Below are positions 45,479 through 59,600 of a DNA stretch of 64,000 nt, piece after piece; position 1 is the first letter of the stretch, and each line of letters starts with the position of its first letter. The stretch is taken from NCBI GenBank assembly GCA_012932295.1, contig JAAONU010000009.1, positions 5,940,203-6,004,202 on the forward strand, read 5' to 3'. Below the pieces are notes generated by a model. The model was given only the letters and a program-made list of their open reading frames with translations, did not search any database and was not told the DNA's origin. The position numbers and the translations under genes are program-made. Source of the DNA: Cyclina sinensis (taxonomy: Eukaryota > Mollusca > Bivalvia > Venerida > Veneridae).

Positions 45479-47435
45479 CCTTGTTGAATTCCAAATTTTA
45501 TTATTCAAAGATTTATGTCCAAATCAGAGATACAATCGGACAGTAGAACGATCATTATGACTTTTCGAGCTGTGAACACATCCAAATATATATCTGTATT
45601 GTACAGAACAATATTAAATAACCTGTAGAATATAAGCATACAAACCTTACCAGTCTTAAATACTTTACTTAAATTGTCTTCGATTTGTTCTTCAATTGTA
45701 TTGCTTTCAAGTAGAAATCAGCTTTTCATTTTTACCTCAGCTTGAAAAATAAAACAACAAGGTATTATCAAAGCTCTCTCGTCGTCTGCGTGGAAAAACT
45801 TTGACATTTTCAAATATTTCTGTTATAACTTCCTTCACATATTCCCTTTAAACATATTCTCATACTACCATTTCATAAGGACACAACGCATAAACATAGA
45901 AGAATTATATAACTGTATCCTTTTTAGATATTTTCAGAATCCTGCCCTTTATTTAACTTCGAAAAATCCCTGAAATTCATTAAAATCTGCAATTTCCTTA
46001 TTATAACTGAACAAAATTATACTAGTTCAGTTTTTTTTTATTGCCTGTGGTTTTTCGTGATATGAGTTACTTTGGTAGGACAAGTAACATAACTCTGTCA
46101 TCTCTATTTCTGGAGATATTTTCTTTTTTTACTTTCAACATAGATCAAAAAATAATATAATTTAACTGGTTAACACTCTACAGACCACATTTAACATCCA
46201 GTCATCTAAATATTGGTCAGGATCTCTATCATGTCAAGTTCAAAAGGAGGTCATGTGGGGTCATAATCTAGGTCACTAGTTCAGTTCAAAGCAAAACCTT
46301 GTTATCTCTGTACTGGCCACATTAACATACATTCAACAAAAAAAATAAGAGAATTTTTGTCTTAAAGATCTTTAAGCCGAATAAAAAGCTGGATCTGGTC
46401 ACAAGGTCAAATCATAAAACACATTGTTAACACTCTAGAAATTTTTTTTCTTCCCAATCTTCATGAAAATTTGTCAATATTTTTGTCATGATCATGTCTA
46501 GGTAAAATTTTGAAATGCATCAGTAAAAGTCAAAAAGTAGGTCACGGGGTTAAAAACAGAAACCTTTTTGTTGGTATTTAAGAGACAATATTTTCTGAAC
46601 AATCATTCTGAAAATTTATGAATGTGTTTCCTTATATACCTAGGTCATTTTCAAAAGCGGGGCTAATGAGATAAAAAAAGTAGGTCATCATAGTAGAGAC
46701 TATATTTCAACCCAAAGATGATAACAATTTGTTAGAATGTTAATTGTGATAATACCCAGGTCTTGTTTAGAAGTAGGTCACAATAGGTAAAATGTAGGTC
46801 AGAATACTAGAGGCAATATTTTCTGCCTGATTATCATTAAAATTTGTCACAATTATTTTCTTGATGATATCTGGATCACGTTTCAAGGTGGGTCGTGTGG
46901 GGTCAAAAAGTTGGTCATCATGTTTATGGCAGTATTTGTTATCTGATCATCATGGAATTTTATCAGACTAATTGTGTTGATCATATCTAGGATTTGTTGG
47001 GTCCAAAGAGTAGGCTATTATTTGAAATGTCATGTCATGGAGGACATTAACATGCCATGTTTCTATAATTATTAATGACATTATATCATGATATTTTTTT
47101 CTATCTATTTTATTGCATTTCATGTTTTTTTAAATACAAATGTAATATTCATTACTTTCTGAATTATTCCACCTCTTCTGACAATTAACTGCAGAAGACC
47201 CTTTCACCTGAAATACTCCTGTTTCAATTAAAGTAGTTCTATTGTTCCTATTTAATAAGTTTTTCAGTATTCTCTTAAAAAGTAACTACAGCCAAGCGTT
47301 GGTACTTGCAGACTGTGCTCTTGTATCCAGTGAGACAGCTTTGTCTACTTATAGCTCCGCACAAACTCTAGACAAAATGGCTAGCTTCTTACAGATCACA
47401 ATTGGTAAAAATTTGCAGTATTTCGAAAAATATTG
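45479..47435 (+). mobile_element. ~1.95-kb insertion in module copy 3, GGTCA monomers
   Basis: Interrupts the module between the homologues of about 36072 (ACCAACAT) and 36090 (ATTGTCACTGCC). Its right two-thirds (about 46180-47010) holds about six diverged ~145-bp monomers with TAGGTCACTAG-, GTGGGGTCAAAAAG- and TCATGAAAATTTGTCA-type words. The left part (45.48-46.0 kb) includes a CGTCGTCTGCGTGG word suggestive of the end of an inversely oriented element. It is probably more than one element. Confidence 0.5.
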
Positions 47436-49560
47436 TATTTCTATTGTAACTGCCAGGTTTAGTTGCGTACTTTAATTATGCAAAATATGCTACACTAATG
47501 AAGGGCACAAAGATCCAGTAGATGAAAAACTGTTGTCACGTGGGCAAAAATGTAGTATATGTACTTTTTAAACAGAAATTGTTTCGTACGTATTACAGAG
47601 TGTGACTTTGCAAACTAGTCAATTGTACCAGGTTCACCTGTTCAAATCCAGTCTACGCTGAATGCGTTTTCAAAGGATTTTTTGGTTTGCATTGTAATTG
47701 TTCGATAACCGTATAGTATGATGAAAGTACTCATAATTTTCAAACTGAAAAATTGTGCATCCGTGCCATTTCTTTTGATAATAAAAACACTTTACGGAAT
47801 TTATACTAGACTAAATGTATTGATATTCACATAAACACTAGTCTTGAACGGACTGACTTTACTGGCATGCGCTCATAGCACGTGCCTTATTTTGTTGATG
47901 TTCAAACTGACATATTTTCTTAAATGTATGGCAATAGAAATTACCTTAACTTTCATTATATTTTATATCAAATTAACAGAACAAAATGTACTTTGTGTTG
48001 GGGACTTTCAATGCAACAAGATTCATATCATTCACCCTACTTCATATATCATTATCTTTAGTCAGTTTATGTTTTTTGACATGGACTTTTACCTGATACT
48101 TCTTTGACACTTCCTGTATATTGCAAAGTTCATTTGTTCTTTCAGTTAATGTTCTATGTCCAATTGTAGATTATAGAGCATGTTTGCCTCGGAAACTTAG
48201 TCAAAATTAGATTGCCAACTTGAAAAATTCGTTAATATCCACGGTATATCATTGCTTAGGTTGGGTTGCAAACGAGATTAGTTTTCGTCTTTTTATGGAC
48301 AATATATTAATTAATAGTATATTAAAGAGTTAGAAACTAAATGACTGTATGTCAACATATGTTTATTTGAAAAAATAAACAAAATATTGTTTTGGTAATG
48401 CAAGGTTGTAGTAGACATCACGCAGTTTCCAAAATGTGTGACTTTCGGAATAATCATCTTCTATTCCTGTCATCGGGAATAGAATTGTTGCTAATTTATC
48501 AACTGTTTATATGTTAAAATCGTATGATTAAACAGTATTGTAAACAATTCTTTAACTTTTTATTTGAGTTTGGTGCACTTGTTACCTGGTAACCTGATGA
48601 TCCGGATGTTGTAGTCAATAAACATTGTAATTTAAGAGTGGAAAGAAGGATTTGCACATATAACGACACTTACGCCATAAATAAATACTGAATAATAACT
48701 CGAATGTTTATTTAGCTTTATTGAAAAGTTTCGAGTTGCATTTGTTAAAATACATTTACAAATAAAGTAATAAATAGAAAAAAACCGCTAAAACTTTTCT
48801 TGATATAGGCTTTCTTTCGTTTCAAAGTGGTTTTTCAGTAGAAACTATTCCAAATTAGACTAGTTTTCCGCGATGCTACATTATCAAATGCAATGAACCT
48901 AAAACAGTTAGGACTGCAGCAAATTGAAGTATAGTAACTGCATATTAAATCATTTGAAGATCTACTGATTTTCCGGGTTAAAATTTTCTTTGTTTTTCAA
49001 TATGTTTTTTTTTTCGAATATAAACAATGTTTTTTAACAATTGAAGTTCTTTTTTATGATTCCGTCTGCAGATAAGGCGATACAAAGACTAGGGCAAAGA
49101 CTGTAGGACGTTTCCAGTTAAGGTATATGTTGGTTTACGCAAGTTTTTATTACCTATTCAGAGTCAGTTTCCATAACTACAGAATTACAGATTTGTGGTT
49201 TACTCTGTGCGTTATTTGTAGATTAGTCGTGTTTTGTTGTACAATAGTTTGAAGAACCATTATTTCCAAGAGGACTGAGATTTTTTTGTTCTTATTCCAG
49301 TCTAGCCACCCTGTTTTGATAGAATGTAGAAAAAAACATAACTAGAATTTAATTAACTCTATATATGATATTCTGCTTAAAAACTATGCTAAATAAGTTT
49401 TAGTAGTTTGGTTTACATGTGAAAATACATATGTTCATACTTTGGCTAGACGGGGTTTCCAATGTCGGTCCGTAACAAATGAAACTGCAATTTAATTCAT
49501 GACTTAAACCAGACGGATATAATTATGTCTCTGTTTCCTGTACATGTAACCAATTGTCAC
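47436..49560 (+). repeat. Non-coding tandem module, copy 3 (right part)
   Basis: Resumes with ATTGTAACTGCCAGGTTTAG and continues through GTCACGTGGGCAAAA (about 47536), TTCACCTGTTCAAATCC and GTCTTGAACGGACTGACTTTACTGGC. More diverged than copies 1 and 2. Confidence 0.65.
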
Positions 49561-51250
49561 GAATTCTTTGGCTATTGTGTTTAGCCATCAAATGTGCAAC
49601 CTAATCTAGACTGCTTGTTACGATTTTAAAACGTTGAATTTTTTTATTTCGATTAGATGATGACGTAATTTTACTGTTTTTATGACGTCCGCGCATTTTG
49701 TGAATCTTGAAATAGAATTCATAACAAAACTGATCATAACTTGGGGAAAATGTTTATGAAAATGAAACCTTTAAGATATTCATAAAGTCGACTTAGAACC
49801 GAGGTATGGCACAGAAGCGTTATAGCCCCTCGAGGAAGAATAATTCTATGGTGTTCAGCAAATCCTGGAAGCGGATCAAATATAAGCAGTGTAGCAAATC
49901 AAATGTTGCCATCCAGTATATATTCACCATAATCAGTGAATTTCCCACTACACCATGCTTGACACCGTTTACCGTTTCATACGTTGCAGGAGATATTAGA
50001 TCTGTGTTCTTTAAAGGGATATACAGGCAACATTTTTATGCTTTCTTTCTCATTTCTTCTATGAATATACTATAAATGTGATCGAAATAAATTCAATGTT
50101 CTGTCCAAGTAACAAAGATTTCTTCTTTTTAAAGAAAAAACCGGGTGGTTTCCTAACTTGACCCACGTGGGTCTAGCTAGAAAGTTTAGATTTCGTGCTA
50201 AATTTTGCAGTGAATGATTGGACGGTTGAAGTACCTGTCACGTAATCTACGGCAAAAACAACCCAACAGAAACGACGATTGGTTGTTTGTGCCACGTGAC
50301 CTATTTGAAAATAACTCGGTGATTTCGTTCACGTTTTACTTTTTGTTAAAGAATGTTCAAATATTTACGTTCAAGTCCGCATTTCACTACAAACATACTG
50401 GGAATTTAAAGTTCTTCATATTGAACGTGCTTTGAGCAAATAATATCAGTTTTAATTTTTTGGGCATTCATTTGCCTATGTATCCCTTTAACACAAGAAT
50501 TAACTATGAAAGTTCACTTTATTGCAGCCAATCAAAACAATCACTGTCAAAACAGAAAAAAAGATTTATGTTATATGTTTTCGTCTTTATCGTCGGCATA
50601 TTTCTCTTGCAATAATTATTCAACTTAAATTGTCCTTTAAACGCAAGTAGAGAAACCAGGCGTTCGGTTCGCTGTTGCAGTTTCTAATAGATATAGTTAA
50701 TGTTGTATGAATCCGCTACATGTCATATCATGCACGTCAAATGCATATTTTATCTCGCGTTATATCTAAATTTCAAGCTTTTCTTTTCTAAAAGTATCTG
50801 TCACATGTCGCGCGCGTGTCAATCGGAACGGTGTCTTATGATATGATGTTGGGTAACTGCCTTCCAGTTGAATAGGAAACGAACTTACTTCAACTTATAC
50901 AATATTTAACCATTGATACTATTCAGTGGAAGCTGCAATCGCTTAAAGTTACTTTATACTGAATGTCACAAAGTAAATATTTCACTTTTACCCTTTTTTC
51001 TTTTAACTTCAACTTTTTTATACAAATGCACCGTGTCTCTTCTGCTGAGCTAAAACCGACCAAAGTTTCTTAAAAAACCAAAATGAATTTATTTTGTTTC
51101 AATAAAGACAAGATTTTAAAGCCTGTGGTTATAACTGTCTATGATTTTGTCTACGTTTGTAGTTAAAATGTTAGGATGATACAGATCCATCTCATTTGTA
51201 CTCTCAAAATCAAGAACAAGGCATTAAGATCTATGGACAAAGATTCCTGA
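49561..51250 (+). repeat. Conserved non-coding module M4, copy 2
   Basis: Counterpart of 41.7-43.0 kb. The 89-codon plus ORF at 49806 (MAQKRYSPSRKNNS) lies in it, but it is not open in the 41.86-kb copy, so I do not call it a gene. Confidence 0.6.
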
Positions 51251-51825
51251 GCACAGTTTTTAGTTCTTCATTTTATTTTACAACAGCATAAAACTTGCAC
51301 AAAAGGAGAATTTCTTAACTTGAACAAACAGGTACATGTGAGATTAGAATTATAAACTATAAAATAAATAATTTCCGTATGATTACTAAATAGGTATGCA
51401 TGCATATATATGTGTACATACATTTCTATAGCGTTCGTATCAGTACAGGTAATGAATATCATGTTTTCAAATGGGGAGGTCGTCGTAATATGCATTTAGA
51501 TTGATTTACTGTATACTGAGAATTATTTATCTCCCATTTCTCCACTCTCCGACCGCCGATTCCTAACCACTTTACAAGATTACGTAGGGGCTTTTATTCC
51601 ACATAGCAATCTTATCAAATAGTTGGAAACTATTTATCTGTTTTTATAATAGAAACAGCATCGTTTCATTCTCATTGGGTGGATCAAGGGCACATAAGAA
51701 ACAAATATGTAAATAAATAGTTGAAGAGTTTTTACAAAATTTTAATCTTATTATTTCATAGCAGAAATGAAATCCTGTCTCATGCTGATGCTAACAGTTT
51801 ATTTGTTCACCGCAGTTCAACGTTA
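51251..51825. other. Non-coding
   Basis: AT-rich; nothing recognised. Confidence 0.45.
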
Positions 51826-52909
51826 AACAAGAGCTGTCGTAGGACAGCGCGCTCGACTATTCTCAGTTCTTGACATTAAAGGGTTATAAAACCTTATAAA
51901 CTCAAAATGCACACAAAATCCTTGACAAAGTTACCGCCTCTTGTGGCAGTCTAAAGCCATGATGATAAAAAATGTTTTAAGTTAATCTGCAAGGGAAAGG
52001 TGACTAGTGCTACCTTGCCAAAAACTTTAACCAAATTTCTTAGTCAAAAAGGGGCCATAATTCACACATAATGCTAGACACAGTAACCTTCTCTTGTGAG
52101 CACACTACGCTCTTGATGGTAAACAAGTATTGTGAGTTTCAGGGCTACATCTGCAAGGGAAAGGTGACTAGTGCTACCTTGCCGAAAAACTTAAACATAA
52201 TTTCTAAGTCCAAAAGGGGCCATAATTCACACAAATGCTTAACACAGTTATCTCCTCTTGTGAGCAGACTAAGCTCTTGATGGATAACAAGAATTGTAAG
52301 TTTCAGGGCTATATCTGCAAGGGAAAGGTGACTAGTGCTACCTTGTCGAAAAACTTTAACCAAATTTCTAAGTCGAAAAGGGGCCACAATTCACACAAAA
52401 TGCTTGACACAGTTACTTCTTCTTGTAAGCAGAGTAAGCTCTTGATGGTAAACAAGTATTGTAAGTTTCAGGGCTATATCTGCAAGGGAAAGGTGACTAG
52501 TGCTACCTTGCCGAAAAACTTTAACTTAATTTTTAAGTCCTAAAGGGGCCATAATTCACACAAAATGCAGTTACCTGCTCTTGTGATTAGACTAAGATCT
52601 TGAGGGTAAACTAGTATTGTATGTTTCAGGTCTATATCTGCAAGGGAAAGGTGACTAGAAATACCTTGCCGAAAAACTTTAACCAATTTCTAAGTCGAAA
52701 AGGGGCCTTAATTCACACAAAATGCTTGATACAGTAACCCCCTCTTGTTAGCGGAGTAAGCTCGTGATAAACAAGTATTGTAAGTTTCAGGGCTATACCT
52801 GCAAGGGTTAGGTGAATAATGTTACCTTGCCGAAAAACTTTAACATGAGCCAACGCCGACGCCGGGGCGAGAACTATAGCCCTCCTTATTCTTCGAATAG
52901 TCGAGCTAA
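51826..52909 (+). mobile_element. Non-autonomous tandem-repeat element F, ~1.08 kb
   Basis: Begins AACAAGAGCTGTCGTAGGAC and ends TATTCTTCGAATAGTCGAGC-TAAA. CTCGACTATTC at 51852-51862 is the exact inverse of GAATAGTCGAG at 52895-52905 (subterminal inverted repeats), and TATTC-TTC-GAATA is the 3' hairpin. Six monomers of 158-165 bp have CTGCAAGGGAAAGGTGACTA at 51988, 52151, 52315, 52480 and 52638, with a variant at 52799. An ACGCCGACGCCGGGGCGAG tract takes the place of the ACGG tract. ORFs on both strands are monomer reads. Confidence 0.8.
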
Positions 52910-54900
52910 AATATTTCATCGCAGTTTATTCAGTTTGCTTATTTTCAACTTTAACTTTTGTCAGAACCATTTGCTTTTATGAAAGAAAACATCTTGTTCA
53001 GTACATAAAAAACCCTCACAGTATATATAGGAATTATCTATATTAAACACGGATAAAATGACAACAAAATGTCTGCATGACTGCTGATATTTATATTTTT
53101 CCAGTTTATAAAATGGATGTCTGTTCTACCACACGCACATTTACAAACCTTGCATTTATGAAATAGATAACCCGTATCCTTCTTTGCGTGCTGTTGTCAA
53201 TAATAAATTTTCATTACTTTGATCGCTGCGTTCCAAGTCATTATTTTACTATTTTTGTCTAGTGCTATTTTATTCAAACTTCAAGATTCTCGAATTTCTA
53301 ATCATCCTCAGTAAAACTTAATGTTGCATTTCAGATATATGCGACAAGGGGACATACTTTCAGATGATTATCAATACACCAGTTTAACGTAAGTTGTAAT
53401 ACTTGATATAAATATATTCATTATTTACCTCCATTTATATGATTGCTTATAGGATTTTTTTTTACCTTTACAGATGTTACTTCTTCTACAGGTTTCAAAC
53501 ATAATCTTATCAATAAACAAACAGCCATTACGTTCAAGAAAATCTATCGTATAAGGATTTAGTTTTAGTTTCATTTTGACAACGACATAATGATTTTCTC
53601 AATAAACAATATTTGAATCTGTCATAGAAAAAAAAAATATCCTTAAATAAGGTGTTCGTAACAGTCTGAGCACTAAGTTAAAACGGAAACTTCACGTAAG
53701 TTTGATAGAACCGAGCCCTTTTAGAATTATTGCAAAAGCTGAATACTGTATCATTTCAGATACTTGTCCCTTTTTATTTATGTCGATTTTATTTCACGCA
53801 AATTCATAGACGTTGGACTTTTGTGGACAATCTGACACTGCGATAGAAGTAGTAAATGTAGTAAGCTCTATTTTCTCACTAGACTAAAAACAAATTAATT
53901 TACAAATACTCGTCTTCTTGCCAAAGGATATAGATGAATTCCCATTCTTGGAGGCCTTATCATTAACCTTAATATGAAGTACAAAGAAAGAGTGATAACA
54001 CTGATTCTTAACAGAAACGAATGTTAAAAAAACGTAATCTTGAAACGGGACATTCAAAACACACGAAATTTGAAAATTAAATTCATTTTCATCAAAAAAA
54101 TTGATTACAAAACCAAAGAAATAGCATTACGATAAAGTCAGCGTTTAAATTAAGTTCTATAAATCAATTTGCATTTTGAGTTTAAAGAATTACCTATTTT
54201 CCAAATGGGTGAAGAAAACACTGCAAATACGAAGCTACAAACACGTGCAGAAACTGAACTTGGAAAAATAAGAAAACTAATTTATCTAAAAAAATGGTTT
54301 TCACGTATTAGCGGTCACTAGTCCAGAAAGACTTAATTCCATTACAAGATAGAATTCAAACCTAATTGCTCTTTGGTAGGTTCTATCGCTAAAACCAAAT
54401 TTCAGATCGTATTTTTTTAACACTAATTCAAGCTGCAGCCTTTAAAACATGTCTTTGAAAAAAAAAAGGTTCAGGGGTATATCCGTGTAACAATAGACCT
54501 ATCTCTATTCATAGAATCGCCATATATTGTCTGTTTTAAGTATTAATTTTGGACATGTACAACTGTCGTAAAGAGAGATAAAAACTGAAGTAGTGGCATT
54601 AGTGTTATGTGTGATCTAAGACTATCAGATACGAAAACAAGTTAAACATTTTCCACGAACCTTTTGATCACCCCTCCTACAATGGCTCGTATGCAAAAGT
54701 GCATGCTTATCTAAAAGAATCTTGGTTCATACATGTTACAGGGCACTTTAACCGTACTAAGTTACCTTGAGAAGGTGATATACTAACCTACAAATATTAT
54801 CTTTTCAAAAGATATATGTTTTCTTCTTTTAAAGTTTGATAAGAGTTAAGTACACGAAAAGTACACATAGCAAAAATTAGAAGTTTGTACCTTTTCTATG
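52910..54900. other. AT-rich intergenic, no gene seen
   Basis: No ORF, repeat or promoter signature that I can support. Confidence 0.45.
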
Positions 54901-56650
54901 TCTTTTATATTTAAATTAACACTTGTTTGAACGAGTTCACACTACCAGCTTTGATAAACTGCATTTTTTCTTTCAAATTGTACAAAGTGTAATCTAATGA
55001 TGCAGTTGTTGTTGTAATTACCTGAGTTTACTTTATGAAAATAGTAGATATAGTCCGCTTACATAACGTTACGCTTTCTCGTGATAAATAACAAAATTAG
55101 AACTCTAATGTGCTCAAAGTGTCTGTCTCTCTAAATAATAAATTGGCTTTAATGAAGAAATATTTTTATAACTATACTTCATATTATTGTGATTTATAAA
55201 TTGTATTCATTGTGTAGACATTCTTTTGTAAACAAACATAACACATATTGTCCAGAAAAGAGATACTACAAAAGGACATTGCTATCAGATAACCTAAAAT
55301 TAAAACGTATTTAGAAAGAGAATCTGCTGTCTCATGATGTGTAGACTGAATGTTTTAGAAAACTTACACTTGATTTTTTTTAAAAGACTGTTTTGAAAGA
55401 GTATTATACTGAACTATTGCAAATGAATGGCAGATATATGTTCCTTTTTTAGTTAAGTTACCAAAGCATGTTTGAACAACCAATACGTTGTGGTCGAAGT
55501 TAAAGTTTTAAAATTATGGGTTATTTTTATGTGTTTTCGAAGATATAAACAGTTTTTGACGCTATTCTTTCATCTATAACTTGACTGAAAATGACAAATG
55601 TTATGATAAATAACAGTTCAAATGGAAACCACGGCATGCTTGGCTATTTCCCATAATTCAAAATCTGTATAGAATGCTCTCAAGTAAAAATCATAATTAA
55701 TTTTGATATGTAATATAACACAGTAAACAAGGTGTGAAATACAAAAGAAAAGTCACTGTGGAACATAATTGTACGTTATGAAAATATCTAAAATATATAT
55801 GCTATTTTATAAATCTATGATTTACTTCAGTTGTAAATTTTGACTGCCAGACCGGATTGATCCTGAAGACGCTCTTTCTTTTTATTTTTTATTTTTTCAT
55901 TACATTGAGATAGGCTACTGCAATATATTTTTAACAATAAAAATTAAAAAATTCGATCACGCTAGTAAAAACATTTACAGCTGTTAAATTATCTAGTCAG
56001 AAGTAAAATCAGCATATTAAGCCTGTATTTATAACACACGCCACTCTTATTCCTGGCACGGAGCTTTACATCTGGATCTACTGCAGTTAGTCAAAACCGT
56101 GACGTCCAAAAACAAAAACATGATTGTGAGAATTTTTATGTTTTTTGTCTCTCTCTTTTATGAGTGTCATGCGTCATTTTCTTCTTTTCAACTAAACTTA
56201 TCAACCAGGCGGTTAATTTGTTTTTGCAATTAAAACTGTTCACATTGCAAGGTTTTGCCCGGGTACTTGCGCGTGCTGATTTTATCATGCATGCCAAATG
56301 AATATTTTATCTCGCTTTCATATCACTTTTCTTTCCCTAAGTAATTGTTGCATAGAATACCTCACGCGTGTCATTCTAAACAATATAAAATGCAAATATA
56401 TAATGTAACTGTTCCATTTAAATAGGAAACAACTCACTTTATTTTGTTTAATCGTTTGAAATATATTTTATATCGTTTGCACAAAATCAATTTTTTTTAA
56501 ATCCTGTTTTCTTTTATTTTAGCTGTTTTGATACGAATGCAGAATGTCTTTGTTGTTTTACGTTGGCACACCTAAGCTGCTTGTATACTAGTAAGAAACA
56601 ATAAAAATCTTTGTTTCACTAGTTTATTAAATAAAATGTGATATTTTCCA
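54901..56650 (+). repeat. Non-coding tandem module, copy 4 (diverged)
   Basis: Weak but ordered matches. ACCAATACGTTGTGGTCGAAGTTAAAG (55480-55506) matches AACCAATAAGATATGGTCGAAGTTAG (37402). ATTGTACGTTATG is at 55767. TTTTATCATGCATGCCAAAT (56280) matches 50.73 kb. CTCACGCGTGTCAT (56361) matches 42.39 kb. Confidence 0.5.
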
Positions 56651-59600
56651 ACGGTAACATCTCTCTTGTGAGAGAATTATTTGTATTCTCGGTTTTAAGA
56701 ACAAAAAAGTTAAACTCTGTTAATTGTATTAGCTGAGAATGATGTTAAAAACATTTTTGTTCATACCAGAATAAACTGAATACAGTCTGGCTACTTCTAG
56801 AGGAGCATGTCTTTTTTGGGAGACAGTACACAAGTAATTAAAAATAATGATGAATAAATAATTTCAATTTTTTTCAGTGATAATGCATCAATGTAAAATT
56901 CCTTTGACTTTGTCATGCACAATGATATCTTTATTAAGCTTTGCATCAGATACGATATTCTGATAATATCACCAATAATCATTTTTCTGCCTGTTTACAT
57001 ATAGTAACTTTCAGTGCGTTTCGCTTGTTGCCGTCATAAAATTTACATAAATAGATTTATATTAAATTAATATTTAAAGTATTTGCAATTTCACACTTTT
57101 ACAAACAATGCTACAGTGCACAGAGTGTAATGCACAGTTATTTACTTATTATTTACTTGTTGTTGCCATCTATCACCTTTACCACCCAGAAAGTTTCACA
57201 TTCTGGTAACAAATTATTGAAAAAAACGCATCGACTTCATTTTATATTTCTCATATTCACCCAGAAGGACTTGAAGGAGGAAACAAAATTATGAAAATAT
57301 AAACGAAGTAATACACTAAATATATTATACAACATAGACAGTATGACGAAAAAGGAGATGATTTGTACAGCGACTACTATTTTGCTTAACCTTACTTTGG
57401 ATTTTTTATTGATTCTTGTAAGGACAAATCGGCCAAATGTAACTGTTGCTTACAGCAAAAAAAATGGACATCACCATTATAAAAAAGGCTTGTTCATGTT
57501 TGTTTTCTATAATATATAAAAATAGTTTTGAACATTTAAAATAAGTATCTCAACTTTAATCATGTAAATTTACTTAAGGCAAGCCAATGGAACAAAATAG
57601 AGCACATTCCGGAAAACAGTAATCTGAAGATACTTTGTACACACACTTGGTACACACACTTTGTATGTTCCTTAAAAAAACTTTAACATTATGCTCATAA
57701 AAGTGTGTTTCCTTCAGTGTACAGGGACAATTTGCTACAAATATTATAAATCAGTACAAAATGCAAATTAATTACATGATTTGGAAATCCTGCTCTCTTT
57801 TAAATGTAATTTAAGTGAAATAATCTTAAGTACTGCTATGAATGGAATATCAGAGGGATCCGCTAAAAATGGAACGGTTATCGAAATGGGTTTTTTTTTA
57901 TATATTTTTCAATACTTTTTTATTTATTTATACTTTTTTACGTAACTTAACAAAGAATGTGCACGTGCAAAAAAAACTCCAAATTTTATGCTTCATGCGC
58001 ACATGTTTTACAAGCATCCGTGGTTAAATGGTTAAATTTGGTTATTTCAAAGCTTATGTTATTGCTACTTCTATTTTTATACCAGGCAGTTTAAATATTA
58101 CGGCTCATGTGATTGTACTTATGAAAATATAATATAATGAATAAAAACTAATAATGAGTAAACTTAACATAATAAAATAGAAAAATTAGTCAAACAAAAT
58201 GTGTGCATTAAGGCTGATCAATATGAAAGTGCAAGATGCTTTCTCCTACATATCATAACTTGGCTTGACAGATTTTTTTTCGCTGAATGTACACAGTCGT
58301 CATAGCAACTGAACGCCTTCAATAAGGCTGACTATGGTCAGATGTACATTGTATTTAAGCCAAAATGCCTTTTTACTGGAACGTATTTTAATCATATTTG
58401 TGTTCTTTTACTTAAATTATAATTATTAATGTTTTTATCAATACCGACGTCATAACAATCCATCACTTGATAAAAGTTATTTGAGTGGGGGATTGTATTT
58501 TTCTTTTCTATTTTTGTTTCTTTTTTGTTTGTTTTTTTGCATGCAACTGATTTAATTGAAATTACCAGAAATAGTCACATGGTAATCGAAAAAGTTTCAT
58601 GAGAATCAGCAAGCATCATTTATAAAAATGGTACTGCAGAAAAAAAGCGCTGTGTACATGGTGTAGAAGTTGTTCCCAATAAGTTTGCATGAAAGCGTGT
58701 TTGTGATCCACTGTGCCATTAGTAAGACGACGTTTATAAGGTGTAGAACAAAATATATTTTTAAAGTATTTGAGGAAATACTTATAGCAAAATAACACGT
58801 TTTACATAATTATAATAATAATATTAATTATAATATATAATAATAATACTAATATAAAGAATATTCTTATGGAGACAACAAACAATGATATGATAAATTA
58901 TCTAAACTGGATGTTATGCTAATTATATAAATAGATATCTAAAATTGAAATACCAAGATAATACTAAAATTACTGGGTTTCATATTCTATTTCGAACATT
59001 TAGGCCTAATTAAGCTTGGTTTTTACAATAGGAAGAACCCCCCCTCCCACCTCTTCAAACGGTAAATTCTTTAACAAGCGACAGATCTTATTTCACTTGT
59101 AAAAAATAAAATATACCAAAATAACATGATTAAAATTCATGTAATAACGTTGCTCATACACACAATAACATATCTACAGATCTTCAATATTTTCACTAAC
59201 TGGATGTAACATCCAGTAAAAAAACGACAGCAAAACGGAAGTAGAACGACAGGATACCTGTGGCAGCTGTAATTCTAATAAACTTAACGGATGCCCTAGG
59301 GGAGAATATAAACGCCAGAATGAAATACAAAGTCCCAAAATGTTGTTTAGTTGTATGACAGCTGGTGAAATAAAATTCACGTTAGACGTATAAAAGGACA
59401 AGTACATAGTGGCTAACTGACTACTTTTGTAAATGTTATTTTCATGGGATCTTTATATGCAGACATTTGACAAATATGCACAGTGATTCAAACGGTCATT
59501 CTTTTCGATATATTGAAACTGTCCAACATGCTCTTTCAAAATTTAAATCAAAACGACAAAAAGATTGCAAATGATTTGCTGCTTGCCTCCCATGACTGCT

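Noticed and set aside
49806..50075. 89-codon plus ORF starting MAQKRYSPSRKN
   Set aside because: The homologous module copy at 41.86 kb lacks the ATG and has in-frame stops, so the similarity is not driven by coding.
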